From the NCBI GenBank assembly GCA_964646985.1, contig CAZYFI010000081.1:1-5009 (forward strand): a DNA stretch of 5,009 nt, read 5' to 3'. The notes beneath the pieces are model-generated. The model did no database searches, was not told where the DNA came from, and saw only the letters and a list, made by a program, of their open reading frames with translations. The DNA is from UBA2253 sp964646985. GTDB lineage: Bacteria; Bacillota_I; Bacilli_A; ML615J-28; CAG-698. Both the position numbers and the translations under genes were made by a program. Shown one piece after another: positions 4,748 through 5,009 of this stretch (the stretch's first letter is position 1; every line of letters starts with the position of its first letter).

Positions 4748-5009
4748 AAGATAAATGGCAAAGCAACAATTTGCATCAAGAACATGATTGCTGCTCCGAT
4801 CATTCCAACAATATTCTTTTCTCCTATTGCAGTCATGTCTTTTACAATGATGAAATCAATGTAAAAAAAGAACAACCCACTCATAATTGCCATGGTGACT
4901 TGTAATGTCATAAACATCCACAAATACTGACGGTATGTTTTCAACTTCAATGGCTTCACAAAACTCTTCAAATCAACTTTTGATTTTAAAGAAGGTGTTT
5001 TAATCTCTT
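4741..5009 (-). CDS. MFS_2/GPH-family transporter, middle segment (5' end beyond window)
   Basis: This frame is open from the window's right edge to a TGA at 4741-4743. A TTG at 4971 could be read as a start, but the codons upstream remain open and look like the usual hydrophilic central loop, so the gene really begins outside the window. After the basic loop come two membrane segments, around Y-L-W-M-F-M-T-L-Q-V and G-M-I-G-A-A-I-M-F-L-M. The segment ends I-V-A-L-P-F-I-L-K, exactly where GPH transporters go on into the K-x-R/K-rich loop and the next helix, which appear in the following frame. Together the two segments make the six-helix C-terminal half of an MFS protein. Confidence 0.75.
   Translation of the reverse strand, partial: EIKTPSLKSKVDLKSFVKPLKLKTYRQYLWMFMTLQVTMAIMSGLFFFYIDFIIVKDMTAIGEKNIVGMIGAAIMFLMQIVALPFILK

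Noticed and set aside
1..5009. Mycoplasma-type code (TGA as Trp)
   Set aside because: Trp residues at conserved places are TGG, and TGA ends the DUF5131 and acyltransferase genes at sensible positions next to regulatory or coding boundaries.
1..5009. CRISPR array, tRNA/rRNA genes, insertion sequence or riboswitch
   Set aside because: No regularly spaced repeats, cloverleaf, transposase or structured long leader is visible; all intergenic stretches are under 160 bp and accounted for by promoters and terminators.

Overview
The window is low-GC DNA with every supported gene on the minus strand, so transcription runs from high to low coordinates. TGG encodes Trp throughout, and TGA ends two genes (2167-2169 and 3043-3045), so the standard bacterial code applies rather than the Mycoplasma/Spiroplasma code. 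AT-rich sequence, AGGAG-type ribosome binding sites, sigma-A-like promoters and the protein families point to a Bacillota or standard-code Mollicutes-like bacterium (Erysipelotrichia, Acholeplasma or Izemoplasma type). This placement is inference. A run of ten Ns suggests a scaffolded draft or metagenome assembly.

Layout, in the direction of transcription. (1) 5009-3043: the C-terminal half of an MFS_2/GPH-type transporter, interrupted by an apparent one-base frameshift near 4744. It overlaps by 20 bp a PlsC-type acyltransferase that carries a zinc ribbon and a probable PH-like tail. A terminator at 2998-3032 closes this unit. (2) 2883-1857: a DUF5131 (phage Gp37/Gp68-like, radical-SAM-type cysteine motif) protein followed 16 bp later by a stand-alone DUF2087 protein. 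(3) 1751-578: a membrane-anchor-free S24/S26 (signal-peptidase-like, Ser/His) protein followed 8 bp later by a lipoprotein. The lipoprotein gene contains the N gap and ends at a strong terminator. (4) 470-1: a 38-residue acidic peptide with a K-P-x-I-E-V-V-x-F amino end and a Gly-Gly/Ser-rich carboxyl end, followed 9 bp later by a secreted protein that runs off the window. This unit has its own strong promoter with a cre-like sequence in its spacer.

Two themes stand out. The transporter and acyltransferase pair resembles in concept the LplT-Aas lysophospholipid salvage pair. The S24/S26 protein, lipoprotein, small peptide and secreted protein form an envelope-directed neighbourhood that could be a peptide maturation or export cassette. 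The second idea is inference: the window contains no ABC transporter, PqqD-like protein or obvious modifying enzyme for the peptide. No gene-free stretch exceeds 160 bp. I see no tRNA, rRNA, CRISPR array, insertion sequence or replication origin.
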